Shown here: piece after piece, positions 1 through 8,226 of the stretch | Numbering within the stretch: the stretch's first letter is position 1 | Layout: every line of letters begins with the position of its first letter | NCBI RefSeq assembly: GCF_026248685.1 | Contig: NZ_CP111036.1 | Span: 806,001 to 870,000, forward strand | DNA from: Haladaptatus caseinilyticus | GTDB taxonomy: Archaea > Halobacteriota > Halobacteria > Halobacteriales > Haladaptataceae | Length of the DNA: 64,000 nucleotides | Direction: 5' to 3' | Notes under the pieces: generated by a model | What the model was told of the DNA's origin: nothing | Databases searched by the model: none | What the model saw: only the letters and a program-made list of their open reading frames with translations | Translations under genes and position numbers: made by a program

Positions 1-222
1 ATCCGGTCCGCTCCGCTCCTGCCAAAGCAGGACACCGGCGAGAGCGAGGACGAGCCACGAACGCCAGTTGGCGAGGTTGAGCGTGTAGCCGATGCCGAAC
101 GGTTTCTCGACCAGCATCCCTTCACCTGGTTTCCAGTAGGCGGACAGCATCCGCCCGACGCTCGGTCGTTCGAAGTTGTACGGCATGCCGAAGAGGGTTC
201 CGGAGGTATCTTTGTCGGACAT
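1..222 (-). CDS. DUF5808-like membrane protein, truncated by window edge
   Basis: Seventy-four codons are visible from an ATG at 222, and the reading frame runs off the left edge. The motifs GMPYNFERPS (residues 12-21) and GIGYTLNLANW (43-53) match my memory of the haloarchaeal DUF5808 family. A hydrophobic stretch follows at about residues 56-67, so the protein is probably membrane anchored. Its function is unknown. The gene is transcribed away from the Kae1-Bud32 operon end, from a roughly 200-base spacer. The family call is from recall and was not tested by search. Confidence 0.7.
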   Translation of the reverse strand, partial: MSDKDTSGTLFGMPYNFERPSVGRMLSAYWKPGEGMLVEKPFGIGYTLNLANWRSWLVLALAGVLLWQERSGPD

Positions 223-440
223 ATGATAGCGAATGACCGCGTAAGTAATAGCGTTTGGGGCATTACGGTTGCGAGATGCAAATGGATCGGTTAGAGATCG
301 AGGCGATCGGAGACGGTTTTGATGAAATGCTGACGACGGTTGCCGGGCGCATGCCGAGCGGGTGCAGTCAACCCGATACCGTCCACACCCGCTCGATCAG
401 TCACAGTGACTCCATCCTAGTCCGTTCCGGAGATGCGCCG

Positions 441-2063
441 TCACTGATACCGTCCACGGCCTTCGATTTCGCGCAGTTGCGAAAGCACCTTGCTATCACC
501 GGATTCCGAATACGCCGACTCGAACTCGCTCCATAGCGTTTCCGCGTCGTTCGAGGTTCCGGCAAGGCTCTGCGAGAAGACGTGCAGGTCCATCGCGTAA
601 TCTTCCACGTCGTCGGAGTAGTAGCCGAGTCCGAAATCGATGAAATACGTTCGCTCCGACGCACACCTGACGTTTCGTGTCGTCGGGTCGCCGTGGACGA
701 TTCCTGCACGATGCATCGCACCGAGGTGCCGACCCACGTCACGCACTCGCCGTGCAGACAGTTCCTCACGGAGGTCGGATTCACCGACATGTTGGAACTC
801 GATGACTGCCTCCAGGGGGTCGACATCGTAGACGACCGGCGTCGGAACGCCGACTCGGCGGGCATCGCTCGTCAATCGCGCTTCGAGAGTCGTCCGTTCC
901 TTGCGCAAGCGGGCGTCGAGCTGGGGATGGCGATAGGACTTCGACACCCTTCGTTTCGTCACGCGTTCTTCCCCCATCGAGACGGTAGCCTCCGCACCCC
1001 GGATTTCGCGCTCGCCGACGTTGCGAAACACTTCCTCACGGTCGGTTCGCCACGAGACGGCCACTTGGTCGGGACGGAAGTTCGAATCGACTGCCGAGTC
1101 GGTGAGTGGAATCGTGTCACCTGCGTCCAACATCTCTCGACCCAGCACCGCAATCATCCCGGCGTTGTCCCGCAGGAAGCGTGGTTCCGGCGCGTAGAAC
1201 TTCGCGCCACGCTGGTCGCACATCTCCAGTAGCATCTCGCGGAGACGCGCGTTCTGGCCAACGCCACCGCCGAGGACGAGTTCGTCCCGACCCGTGAGCG
1301 AGAGCGCGCGCTCCGCCACCTCGGTAAGCATGGCGAAGATGTTCTCTTGCAGTGAAAAGCAAACGTCCTCGATAGCTTCGCCCGAATCGACCGCCTGTTT
1401 TGCCGCGCTCATGATGCCGGAAAAGGAGAAATCCATTCCCTTCACGACGTAGGGGAGGTCGATGTATTCGCCATCCTTCGCTGCCTCCTCTACCTTCGGT
1501 CCGCCAGGGTGTGACCACCCGACGTGGCGGGTGAACTTGTCGATGGCGTTACCGACGCCCGTGTCCATCGTCTCGCCGAGCACGCGGTATCGACCGTTTC
1601 GGTACCCCAATACGTGAGCGTTCGCGCCGCTGGCGTTCAAACAGATGGGTGAGTCGAACCCGGACTGCTGTCGCCCGATTTCGAGATGGGCGACCATGTG
1701 ATTCACACCGATCAGTGGCACGTCCAACCGTCCCGCAAGCGCGCGTGCCGCAGTCCCGACGATTCTGAGACACGGGCCGAGCCCCGGCCCGCGCGAAAAC
1801 GCGACCGCATCGATCGAACCGTCCGCTTCGGCCATCGCCGTCGCGATGACGCGTGGAATCGCGTCACTCATATGTTCGGCTGCCTCACGCGGATGGATAC
1901 CGCCGCTCTCCGGTTGGTAGGCGTCGGTTTCTATAAAAACGGATTCGGTGTTCGTATCGTAGACAGCGTCAGAATCGGTCTCTGACGGATCGTCGTTCGA
2001 TCCGGTCGAAAAGACCGCCGCGCTGGCCGCCCACGCAGTACCCTCAACGCCGAGGATTCGCAT
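441..2063 (-). CDS. kae1-bud32: Kae1-Bud32 fusion, KEOPS tRNA t6A synthase
   Basis: This is a 540-residue fusion of the tRNA threonylcarbamoyladenosine transferase Kae1 and its kinase/ATPase partner Bud32, both KEOPS subunits. KEOPS makes t6A37 in ANN-decoding tRNAs in the cytoplasm. In Kae1 (about 1-330) the metal ligands H122 and H126 lie in HMVAHLEIG, with GGGVGQN at 265-271 and D299. In Bud32 (about 345-540) the catalytic loop HGDPTTRN is at 457-464 and DFG at 476-478, all intact. Fusion of the two is common in haloarchaea and methanogens. The ATG directly abuts the stop of rps27ae, so it is the last gene of the aIF2 gamma-to-KEOPS string. Confidence 0.96.
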   Translation of the reverse strand: MRILGVEGTAWAASAAVFSTGSNDDPSETDSDAVYDTNTESVFIETDAYQPESGGIHPREAAEHMSDAIPRVIATAMAEADGSIDAVAFSRGPGLGPCLRIVGTAARALAGRLDVPLIGVNHMVAHLEIGRQQSGFDSPICLNASGANAHVLGYRNGRYRVLGETMDTGVGNAIDKFTRHVGWSHPGGPKVEEAAKDGEYIDLPYVVKGMDFSFSGIMSAAKQAVDSGEAIEDVCFSLQENIFAMLTEVAERALSLTGRDELVLGGGVGQNARLREMLLEMCDQRGAKFYAPEPRFLRDNAGMIAVLGREMLDAGDTIPLTDSAVDSNFRPDQVAVSWRTDREEVFRNVGEREIRGAEATVSMGEERVTKRRVSKSYRHPQLDARLRKERTTLEARLTSDARRVGVPTPVVYDVDPLEAVIEFQHVGESDLREELSARRVRDVGRHLGAMHRAGIVHGDPTTRNVRCASERTYFIDFGLGYYSDDVEDYAMDLHVFSQSLAGTSNDAETLWSEFESAYSESGDSKVLSQLREIEGRGRYQ

Positions 2064-2198
2064 TTACTTCCACTCGGTGTAACTGCATTTGCCACAGTGA
2101 AGTCGGTCACCGTGGTCGGCAAGGAACGAGTCGCCACAGCGTGGGCACTGCTCCCGGTTAGTCGTGCCGTCGTCGTCGTAGAGTTCGTTACGCGCCAT
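2064..2198 (-). CDS. rps27ae: 30S ribosomal protein S27ae
   Basis: A 44-residue zinc-ribbon ribosomal protein of the small subunit. The frame starts [10 protein letters not shown], and four cysteines in CPRC (18-21) and CGKC (35-38) form the zinc site. Length and motif are typical of archaeal S27ae, which corresponds to the C-terminal part of eukaryotic ubiquitin-S27a. The start overlaps the stop of rps24e by one base (TAATG). The stop is followed without a gap by the Kae1-Bud32 start. The tight packing shows translational coupling within the operon. Confidence 0.96.
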   Translation of the reverse strand: MARNELYDDDGTTNREQCPRCGDSFLADHGDRLHCGKCSYTEWK

Positions 2199-2527
2199 TA
2201 TTCAGCCTCCTCCGCTTCAGGCTCGTTGTCGGCTTCGGCGTCCGAGTCCGCCGTGATCTTGTTTCGTTCGAGCATGTAGTCCTGTTCGACGTCACGCGCG
2301 TGCTCCGAGCTGTCGTAGACTTTCGCGTAGCCGACGGTTTTTCGCATGCCGAATTTCGTGCTCATTTCGTGAACGACGACTTCGTCCGCGTTTTTGTCGA
2401 GTTTCGCCGCGAGGCTGTCTCGAACGGAGAGACGCGAGGGGGTTGCCTCGTCGTGAACGATCTGGAACCGCACTTCAGTCCGGTGGAGCATTGGATTCTG
2501 CTCCTGTGAGAGGATTTCGACTTCCAT
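2198..2527 (-). CDS. rps24e: 30S ribosomal protein S24e
   Basis: A 109-residue small-subunit protein that begins [19 protein letters not shown], the conserved N-terminus of archaeal S24e. An in-frame ATG three codons upstream (2536) exists, but the family normally starts at MEVEI, so 2527 was chosen. The core [12 protein letters not shown] and [13 protein letters not shown] is typical, and an acidic tail (EAEEAE) is halophile-like. It overlaps rps27ae by one base. The 80-base gap to the upstream DUF7504-type gene may hold its own promoter. Confidence 0.96.
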   Translation of the reverse strand: MEVEILSQEQNPMLHRTEVRFQIVHDEATPSRLSVRDSLAAKLDKNADEVVVHEMSTKFGMRKTVGYAKVYDSSEHARDVEQDYMLERNKITADSDAEADNEPEAEEAE

Positions 2528-2606
2528 GTGTAACACTCAGTTATACTCCTTTTCTCCCTGTAGCGTGTAAAAGGATTTCGAAGTGTGCGATTCATCCGTC
2601 CGATAT

Positions 2607-3260
2607 CTACAGCGGAAGCCACGGAGAACGGATGTCGGAAGCCGGGAAGTGCCACCGTTCCTGCCCGCCCCTATCAACCCGATATTCGACAACCCCGTCG
2701 AACAACGGTGCGAGGTCGGTCACCAGTTCGTGGTCGTAGTCCCGTGGGAAGACGAAATGGCCCATTCCGTTCGCATCGCGAATCTGTTCGGTGACGACGC
2801 CGAGAAACTGGTGAACGAGATCCGGGCAGTACCGTTCGAGTAGCGATTCGAGCGAATCGAGCCCGACTCGGAGTTCACCCGGTTCGAGATCGTCTTCCGT
2901 TTCGATCGAAGTAATAGCGGACGAAACGGCGTTCGAGAGCTTCGGAACCCCCGCTTCGACGTGAACCGACGACGAAAACTCGGCATCCGATAATTCCGTT
3001 GCGTGTGTGATGATCACAGTTTCGTCGGCCGAGGCGACCGTCGGCAGTCGTTTCTCGACCGTGGTTCGAGACGACCCGGAGAGGGCGACGATGCGAAATC
3101 GACGTTCCTCGGGGTCGCCGAAGAACTTGCGACTGGCGCATGACAACACCGAATCCGGAACCGAGCCGACGAGGAGGAGATTGCAACCGTGGTGTTTCAA
3201 CTGGTGGAGGATTTGAGAGAACTCCACAGCCACGTCATCACCGAGGCGGTCGCTACCCAT
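2607..3260 (-). CDS. DUF7504-type protein (HTR-like), P-loop-fold relative
   Basis: A 217-residue acidic protein starting MGSDRLGDDVAVEFSQILHQLKHHGC. The pattern of LKxxGCNLLLVGSVP followed by a predicted strand and RRFRIVALSG resembles a haloarchaeal family annotated as HTR-like or DUF7504, thought to have a RecA/KaiC-like fold. No intact Walker A motif is seen. The C-terminus is conserved-looking (GHFVFPRDYDHE, YRVDRGGQERWHFP). It sits between the dephospho-CoA kinase and rps24e on the same strand. I infer no specific function. Confidence 0.65.
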   Translation of the reverse strand: MGSDRLGDDVAVEFSQILHQLKHHGCNLLLVGSVPDSVLSCASRKFFGDPEERRFRIVALSGSSRTTVEKRLPTVASADETVIITHATELSDAEFSSSVHVEAGVPKLSNAVSSAITSIETEDDLEPGELRVGLDSLESLLERYCPDLVHQFLGVVTEQIRDANGMGHFVFPRDYDHELVTDLAPLFDGVVEYRVDRGGQERWHFPASDIRSPWLPL

Positions 3261-3309
3261 TATGATACAATCTTCGGCAGCGGTAGATAAATTTTATTGC
3301 CTCGTCAGC

Positions 3310-3861
3310 TTATGAACGCCGTCCGTAATCGACGAGTGAGAAGAGCCGGTCGATATCGCCATCCATTCGGGCCAGGAGGTCCGAAACGTGGCTTTTGACG
3401 GATGGAGTCACGTCCACGAGAACCATGCCCTCGTCCGGTTGACCGTAGACGACGGTCCCTCCATCCGGGACTGCGAGTACGGCAGGTAATGCCGCGAGGT
3501 CCTCTTCGCCGTCAACGACGAGAACGGTCGCTTCGGGTGCGGCAATCGCATCGGTTAGCGCGGAGAGAAGAGCGTCGGTGAGCACTCCGGCCGGATTCGT
3601 GACCGTGACGTGGCGGGCGTCGTCGCTCACTGCATTCCGAATTTTCGGTTCGACCGTGTCGCGTTTCGTCAGCCCATCGACCAGCGCTACATTCGGCGTG
3701 ACCCCGGCGGATTCGAGATGATACGTTACGACGTCGCCGACGGCGACGAGTGGACTGCCTGCGGAGTCCAGAAGCGTCTCTGCATCGGTGAAAATCGGAC
3801 CGAGCGGTTCCTTGAGCTCACTTCGCAGTGCGCGAGGGAGCGAGACGACGGTGTCCGCCAC
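3310..3861 (-). CDS. GTP-dependent dephospho-CoA kinase (DUF359)
   Basis: A 183-residue DUF359 protein. The family was shown in Thermococcus to phosphorylate dephospho-CoA using GTP, the last step of archaeal coenzyme A synthesis. Family motifs are visible: VAVGDVVTYHL (about 41-51), VDGLTKRD (62-69), NPAG and VDGEEDL (about 116-122). The start is GTG at 3861, just behind the spt4 stop, which indicates an operon with the RNA polymerase genes. This neighbourhood (spt4-DUF359-S24e) is conserved in archaea and supports the call. Confidence 0.93.
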   Translation of the reverse strand: MADTVVSLPRALRSELKEPLGPIFTDAETLLDSAGSPLVAVGDVVTYHLESAGVTPNVALVDGLTKRDTVEPKIRNAVSDDARHVTVTNPAGVLTDALLSALTDAIAAPEATVLVVDGEEDLAALPAVLAVPDGGTVVYGQPDEGMVLVDVTPSVKSHVSDLLARMDGDIDRLFSLVDYGRRS

Positions 3862-3865
3862 GAGT

Positions 3866-4063
3866 CTATCTGACCTTCAGTGCGTAGCTTCCCGGCTCCG
3901 TGACTTGCATCTCCTGCCCGATCTCGCTCTCCTCGGGATGGGCGATGACGACGTAGCCGCTCCAGTCTTCCGTGAGACTGGTCGAATTGCACACCGAACA
4001 GATTTCCTCGTCCGCGTCCAGAACGGCGTGACAGTCGCGACAGGCGAGTCGGTTACTGGCCAT
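3866..4063 (-). CDS. spt4: Transcription elongation factor Spt4 (RNAP subunit E'')
   Basis: A 65-residue protein with a single zinc finger, C8xxC11 and C22xxC25, and the conserved SLTEDWSGYVVI segment at about 29-40. Spt4 pairs with Spt5 (NusG-like) to give a processivity factor bound to the RNA polymerase clamp. The ATG at 4063 is two bases beyond the rpoE1 stop, so the two are co-transcribed and probably translationally coupled. Confidence 0.96.
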   Translation of the reverse strand: MASNRLACRDCHAVLDADEEICSVCNSTSLTEDWSGYVVIAHPEESEIGQEMQVTEPGSYALKVR

Positions 4064-4065
4064 GG

Positions 4066-4638
4066 TTACTCACTCTCGGTTGCCGGTTGGCGTTTTTCAC
4101 GGTCCTCCTTCAGCCAGCCGTGTTTACCCAGCCCGACCTGCTTCGCCGTGAGGCCGATCTTGCTCTCGCGTGGGTTGCGCTCGTCGATGCTCTTCGTAAC
4201 GATTCGTGCTCGAACCGAGTCACCGACACCGAGCGTACGGTTGGACTCGCGGGAGGCGAGTTGTTGGTTCTCTTCGTCGAATGCGAGATATTCGTCCGAA
4301 ATCTGGGACACGTGGAGCAGTCCGTCTACCGGCCCGATGCCGACGAACGCACCGAAGTTGACGACTTCCACGACCTCTCCATCCACGACCTCCTGCATCT
4401 GGGGGTCGAATGTTACGGCGTCGAACTCCGCATCGTAGTAGACGCCCGGGCGGTTTGGAAGCACCGCACCTTGGCCGATATCGTGAACTTTGGTGACGCT
4501 GACGACACTGCCGACGTCTTCGTCCATCCGTCCTTCGAGCTTGTCCTGTAGTAGCCGCTGCACCAGCCCCGGCGTTACGTCCGCGAGGAACTGGGGAGGT
4601 ACCTCGACCGTATCTTTCAGTCTAACCCGTTTGTACAT
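4066..4638 (-). CDS. rpoE1: DNA-directed RNA polymerase subunit E' (Rpo7)
   Basis: A 190-residue stalk subunit of archaeal RNA polymerase, equivalent to eukaryotic Rpb7. The N-terminal RNP-like domain starts MYKRVRLKDTVEVPPQFL. The C-terminal S1/OB domain has GEVVEVVNFGAFVGIGPVDG followed by LLHVSQIS (about 87-114), which binds emerging RNA. It lies one base beyond the PIN-protein stop and two bases before spt4, in the order aIF2 gamma-PIN-rpoE1-spt4 seen in many archaea. Confidence 0.96.
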   Translation of the reverse strand: MYKRVRLKDTVEVPPQFLADVTPGLVQRLLQDKLEGRMDEDVGSVVSVTKVHDIGQGAVLPNRPGVYYDAEFDAVTFDPQMQEVVDGEVVEVVNFGAFVGIGPVDGLLHVSQISDEYLAFDEENQQLASRESNRTLGVGDSVRARIVTKSIDERNPRESKIGLTAKQVGLGKHGWLKEDREKRQPATESE

Positions 4639-4639
4639 G

Positions 4640-5017
4640 CTATGGTTGAGTGATTGCGAGTTTGTTCCCGCCCCTTATATGAATTACCGGAACGCCAGCG
4701 TCGAGCAGACGGTCCCGGAGGGGCGCGTCGTTCGTGACGACGAAGTCGAACTCGGGCGCGAGTTCGACTAATGCGTCGTCGGCGTACGATTCGTGATGAT
4801 CGATGGGGTCACAGCGAGTCGCCAAGTCCGCGCCAACGGTGGCAGCGGTCGCTTCCGCGCCACCGCCCTGTGAAAGCCCGTCGAGTTCGGAGACGACAGC
4901 GCGAGGGACGACGCACTCGAACTGGCCTAACAGCCGGTCGAGTTCGTCGAACACCCTGATGTTAGATTCGACGGGCATCATGAGCGCGCTCGTATCCATG
5001 GCGACCGTGAGAGCCAT
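4640..5017 (-). CDS. PIN-domain ribonuclease-like protein (Fcf1/Utp24-type)
   Basis: A 125-residue PIN-fold protein. Acidic residues of the PIN site are visible: D8 in AMDTSALM, E in VVSELDG, and D in VTNDAPLRDRL. A longer frame to 5056 exists, but ATG 5017 overlaps the aIF2 gamma stop as ATGA, a normal coupling, so it was chosen. The location between aIF2 gamma and rpoE1 is conserved in archaea, where this protein is named an Fcf1/Utp24-like processome nuclease. A role in rRNA processing is inference from that naming. Confidence 0.88.
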   Translation of the reverse strand: MALTVAMDTSALMMPVESNIRVFDELDRLLGQFECVVPRAVVSELDGLSQGGGAEATAATVGADLATRCDPIDHHESYADDALVELAPEFDFVVTNDAPLRDRLLDAGVPVIHIRGGNKLAITQP

Positions 5018-6252
5018 CAGTTGGTAGTGAGCGTTCCGATTCCGATGAGTCGCCAACGGGCGCCGATACGCCGATTGATGGCGATTTTTGCGCCTTCCGG
5101 TGCGCAGACAGGACGTTTGAGTGCGACTTCACACTCGCCGTCGCGCGCACTGGTGACAGAACCGACGGTCGTCGCCGTGCCGACGGTCAGCATGAGTGGT
5201 TCGCCCGTGCTGATTTCGTCGATTTCCTCGTCATCCAAGCCGACGAGACGGTCGAGCAGGTCGATTTTCATCGTGAACTGCTCCCACGTCGGGGGAAGGC
5301 TACCGGGCGTTCCGGCGACCTGACCGGCCAGCGCATCACCTTTCGTGTAACTCGGGTCGAGTCCGGTTCCGACACCGAGCAGCCCACCGGGGGTGACCTC
5401 GTCCACCATTTCGCCGCCCGCCTGCAGCGAGCGAACGTCGGTCTCGATGGGTTCCCAATGGGTCTGTCCACCTTCGTCGATTTCGCGGCCAGGACGAAGT
5501 TCGAGTTCGTCACCGTCAGTGAGTTTCCCCTGCACGAGGCTGCCGCCGAGGACGCCACCGGTGAGTTTGTCCCACGTCGTTCCGGGCCGATTGATATCGA
5601 AACTGCGGGCGACGTACATCTGTGGGTCGTCTTCCGGGTCGCGCTCCGGTGTCGGGATCTCCTCCTCGATAGCCTGCATCAGCAGGTCGATGTTGACTTC
5701 CTGCTGGGCGCTGATCGGGACGACCGGTGCGTCTTCCGCGACGGTGCCTTCTACGAACTCCTGAATCTGTTCGTAGTTGCGCTCCACGCGGTCGCGGTCG
5801 ACCAAGTCGATTTTGTTCTGTGCGATGACGATGTTCTCGATACCGATGATGTCGAGCGCCATCAGGTGCTCTTCGGTCTGGGCCTGCGGAACGGTTTCCG
5901 TGGCCGAGACGACGAGCACTGCGCCGTCCATCAGCGATGCGCCCGAGAGCATCGTCGCCATGAGCGTTTCGTGGCCGGGTGCGTCCACGAACGAAACTGT
6001 ACGAATCGGTTCGCTGTCCGAACCATCAGGGCACGTCTCATCGACGGTGTAGCATTCCGGCGCGTCCACGCCCGGACACTGCCGGAACGTCGCGTCGGCG
6101 TAGCCGAGTCGAATCGAGATGCCCCGTTTCATCTCTTCGGAGTGCTGGTCGGTCCATTCGCCGGATAGCGCCTGCACGAGAGTCGTTTTCCCGTGATCGA
6201 CGTGGCCGACGAGTCCGATGTTCACCTCCGGTTGGTTGTGTGTTCCTGTCAA
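5017..6252 (-). CDS. eif2g: Translation initiation factor aIF2 gamma subunit
   Basis: A 411-residue GTPase that delivers Met-tRNAi to the small subunit as part of the aIF2 heterotrimer. G1 is [10 protein letters not shown] (about 16-25), G3 is DAPGHE and G4 is NKID. A cysteine-containing knuckle ([10 protein letters not shown], then a further C) is typical of the gamma subunit. The start is an unusual TTG at 6252, supported by a strong Shine-Dalgarno AGGAGGT at 6258-6264 five bases upstream and the lack of any ATG until residue 42. It is the first gene of the operon. Confidence 0.97.
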   Translation of the reverse strand: MTGTHNQPEVNIGLVGHVDHGKTTLVQALSGEWTDQHSEEMKRGISIRLGYADATFRQCPGVDAPECYTVDETCPDGSDSEPIRTVSFVDAPGHETLMATMLSGASLMDGAVLVVSATETVPQAQTEEHLMALDIIGIENIVIAQNKIDLVDRDRVERNYEQIQEFVEGTVAEDAPVVPISAQQEVNIDLLMQAIEEEIPTPERDPEDDPQMYVARSFDINRPGTTWDKLTGGVLGGSLVQGKLTDGDELELRPGREIDEGGQTHWEPIETDVRSLQAGGEMVDEVTPGGLLGVGTGLDPSYTKGDALAGQVAGTPGSLPPTWEQFTMKIDLLDRLVGLDDEEIDEISTGEPLMLTVGTATTVGSVTSARDGECEVALKRPVCAPEGAKIAINRRIGARWRLIGIGTLTTN

Positions 6253-6257
6253 CGTTG

Positions 6258-6264
6258 ACCTCCT
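6258..6264 (-). promoter_or_regulatory. Shine-Dalgarno site deciding the TTG start of aIF2 gamma
   Basis: On the minus strand AGGAGGT lies five bases before TTG 6252. It matches the 3' end of archaeal 16S rRNA and fixes a TTG start in a genome where many genes look leaderless. Confidence 0.85.
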
Positions 6265-6399
6265 GAGAGTAATTTGTCGTAGATTCGGCCCGAACGACTG
6301 ATAAACCTACTGTTCTGGTATGGCGCGCGCTCGTGACAGAATAGTTTCAAAAATGCAGTTCACACAACGTTTTACTCACACCCCATCGTCGGTCCGAAT

Positions 6400-7344
6400 A
6401 TGAGCAGTGATACGCCGTTACAGGAGTGCGACGACTGTCTCGCTCCGGCGGAGGCGTTTTCGGTCATCGCCAACGAAACCCGACTTTCGATTCTGGAGGC
6501 GCTCTGGCAGGCACCTGAGCGCCCGGTTCGGTTCTCGGAACTGCGTAAGGACGTCGGAATGCGTGACAGCGCTCAGTTCAACTACCATCTCCAGCAGTTG
6601 GCCGACCACTTCGTTGTTCAAACCGACGAGGGCTACGACTTCCGACAGGCCGGGAAGAAGGTCGTCAGCGCAATTTTGGCCGGATCCTTCAACGAACATC
6701 CCAGGCGAGATCCGATCGAACTGGACGAGACCTGTACGAATTGTAACATTCACCTGCAGGCAACCTACGAGGACGAAACGCTGGTCATCGCGTGTCCCGA
6801 CTGCACGAAACTCCACGGAAGCTATCCCTTCCCACCGGGAGGATTGAACGACCGGACGGACGACGAAATCATGGACGCGTTCAACCAACGCGTTCGCCAC
6901 CTCCACTGTCTCGCCGCCGACGGCGTCTGCCCGGAGTGTAACGGGAAGATGGGGACGACCGTGACCCATGACACGGAAGACGTTCTCGGGACCGAAGTTC
7001 GAGTGAACCATCGTTGTGAGCAGTGTCGCCACCAACTTCGTTCGACGGTCGGGCTGTCGCTTCTCGACCAATCGCAGGTCGTCACCTTCTACAGCGACCA
7101 CGGAACCGACCTCTGTACGAAACCGTTCTGGGCACTCCCGTGGTGCGTGAGCGACGAACACACCACGATACGCTCGGACGGTCCATGGGAGATCGAAGTC
7201 ACGATTCCCCTTGCGGACGACGAACTACGCGTCGTCGTTGACGGCGACCTGAACGTCGTCGAAATCGGGCGTTGTCGCGGGGGACAGACGGACGAAAATA
7301 CCACCGTGACGGATACAGACACTGCGGCAAACGGAACCGAGTGA
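6400..7344 (+). CDS. ArsR-type winged-helix regulator with two zinc-ribbon-like parts
   Basis: A 314-residue protein. Residues about 14-100 form a winged helix of the ArsR type (VIANETRLSILEAL, LRKDVGMRDSAQFNYHLQQL). The rest matches what haloarchaeal annotations call DUF7347/DUF7351. It has CTNC with CPDC, then CPEC with CEQC, consistent with two zinc ribbons. It is probably a cytoplasmic transcription regulator with an unknown ligand. A TATA-like CGTTTTACTC lies about 27 bases before the ATG, so the mRNA is probably leaderless. It is divergent from aIF2 gamma. Confidence 0.85.
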   Translation: MSSDTPLQECDDCLAPAEAFSVIANETRLSILEALWQAPERPVRFSELRKDVGMRDSAQFNYHLQQLADHFVVQTDEGYDFRQAGKKVVSAILAGSFNEHPRRDPIELDETCTNCNIHLQATYEDETLVIACPDCTKLHGSYPFPPGGLNDRTDDEIMDAFNQRVRHLHCLAADGVCPECNGKMGTTVTHDTEDVLGTEVRVNHRCEQCRHQLRSTVGLSLLDQSQVVTFYSDHGTDLCTKPFWALPWCVSDEHTTIRSDGPWEIEVTIPLADDELRVVVDGDLNVVEIGRCRGGQTDENTTVTDTDTAANGTE

Positions 7345-7547
7345 ACGCGGCAAAAGCAAGTAATTGCGGGGGAAGAAAACGAGTGAGAGAGGATTGGTGC
7401 GGTCAATGAACACGTGGATGGCGACTGAACGAGCACTATTAGACAGCGAAGTTACAGTACCGCGTTTCAGTAGCACGTTCTACATAATTGTATTTCAGCT
7501 AACATTTTTACAGGGTGGCGTTTTCCATTCGATCGAGGAGAACAACC

Positions 7548-7811
7548 ATGAAATACGAAACAAACAGCCTCCCTGAACGGACGCCAACCCTCGATGCAGT
7601 TCGCCGAGCACTCGTCGTACTGCTCGCACTCGCGCTTGGCGGTAGTGCGGTCGTCGTCATTGCCTTCGCCTACATTTATGGTGCAGAACTGCTCGGGGGC
7701 AATCTGGCGGTGATACTCGTCTGTTGGGTCGCGAGCATCGGTATCGCCGTGATGCTCCCGTTTCTCGTCGTTCGGACGGTGAGTAGGATTCTTCAGAAAC
7801 TCGAATCGTAA
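7548..7811 (+). CDS. Small two-helix membrane protein, unknown function
   Basis: An 87-residue protein starting MKYETNSLPERTPTLD, with two hydrophobic segments at about 19-45 and 51-75 and a short basic-acidic tail. The ATG at 7548 is preceded by GAGGAG at 7535-7540, which favours it over the in-frame ATG at 7515. I do not recognise the family. It stands alone between the ArsR-type regulator and a gene-free stretch. Confidence 0.7.
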   Translation: MKYETNSLPERTPTLDAVRRALVVLLALALGGSAVVVIAFAYIYGAELLGGNLAVILVCWVASIGIAVMLPFLVVRTVSRILQKLES

Positions 7812-8226
7812 CGATTTCGCTCGGAGTTTCGAATCCTACACGAACGACTATTGAAATCCGTCACCAATACCCGTTTGGGGGGAACGAGATTGTGTGATTC
7901 ACGGGGGAAGGACGCCTCGATCGAGAAACGAGAACCGACCAGCGGGAAACGTCCGTCGAGGAACGAACCTGAGCAAAAGGAGGCGCATGGACGAGCGAAA
8001 GGCGGGGGTATCATCACCCGGGCGAAAACCCGCCTCGCGTCCCTGCTCGAGACGCCCGGTGAAAACGGCCGCCAAGAGCCCGAACCGACGATGCGGATCG
8101 GAACCTGGGAATCGAGAATCCGAGGGAGAGGGACAAACAAGACGGAACCCGAACAGGAAACGGACGATTCCGTCCGCGCCGACGACTGACGCGGGCTTTT
8201 TGTTTTCCGCGTACTGAACCAGTAGT
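7812..8226. other. Gene-free stretch with hairpins; possible non-coding RNA
   Basis: About 400 bases without a convincing gene. The plus strand is purine-rich and has many GAAA-type tetraloop candidates and complementary arms, for example GGCGGG and CCCGCC near 8003-8036 and CCTCGA with TCGAGG at about 7915-7964. A T-rich tract (8197-8206) closes it. Two overlapping open frames (7851-8189 and 7894-8217) lack the acidic composition of halophilic proteins. I found no signature of RNase P RNA or the SRP RNA domain IV loop. The nature of the stretch is open. Confidence 0.4.
8197..8206 (+). terminator. T-rich tract, possible transcription terminator
   Basis: TTTTTGTTTT on the plus strand follows a GC-rich stretch (ACGCGGGC). 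Archaeal RNA polymerase can terminate at such U tracts. It lies about 20 bases before the DUF5787 start and would end any transcript of the preceding gene-free stretch. Confidence 0.45.

Noticed and set aside
255-536. 93-residue plus-strand frame near the left edge
   Set aside because: It overlaps the end of Kae1-Bud32 and has no motif or promoter.
7851-8189. 112-residue open frame in the gene-free stretch
   Set aside because: Its composition is rich in Lys, Arg and Gly and not acidic, it has no motif and another frame overlaps it. The stretch was recorded as a possible RNA instead.
7895-8210. RNase P RNA or SRP RNA in the gene-free stretch
   Set aside because: I found neither the GAGGAAAGTC-type core of RNase P RNA nor the GGAAGG...AGCAGC domain IV signature of SRP RNA.
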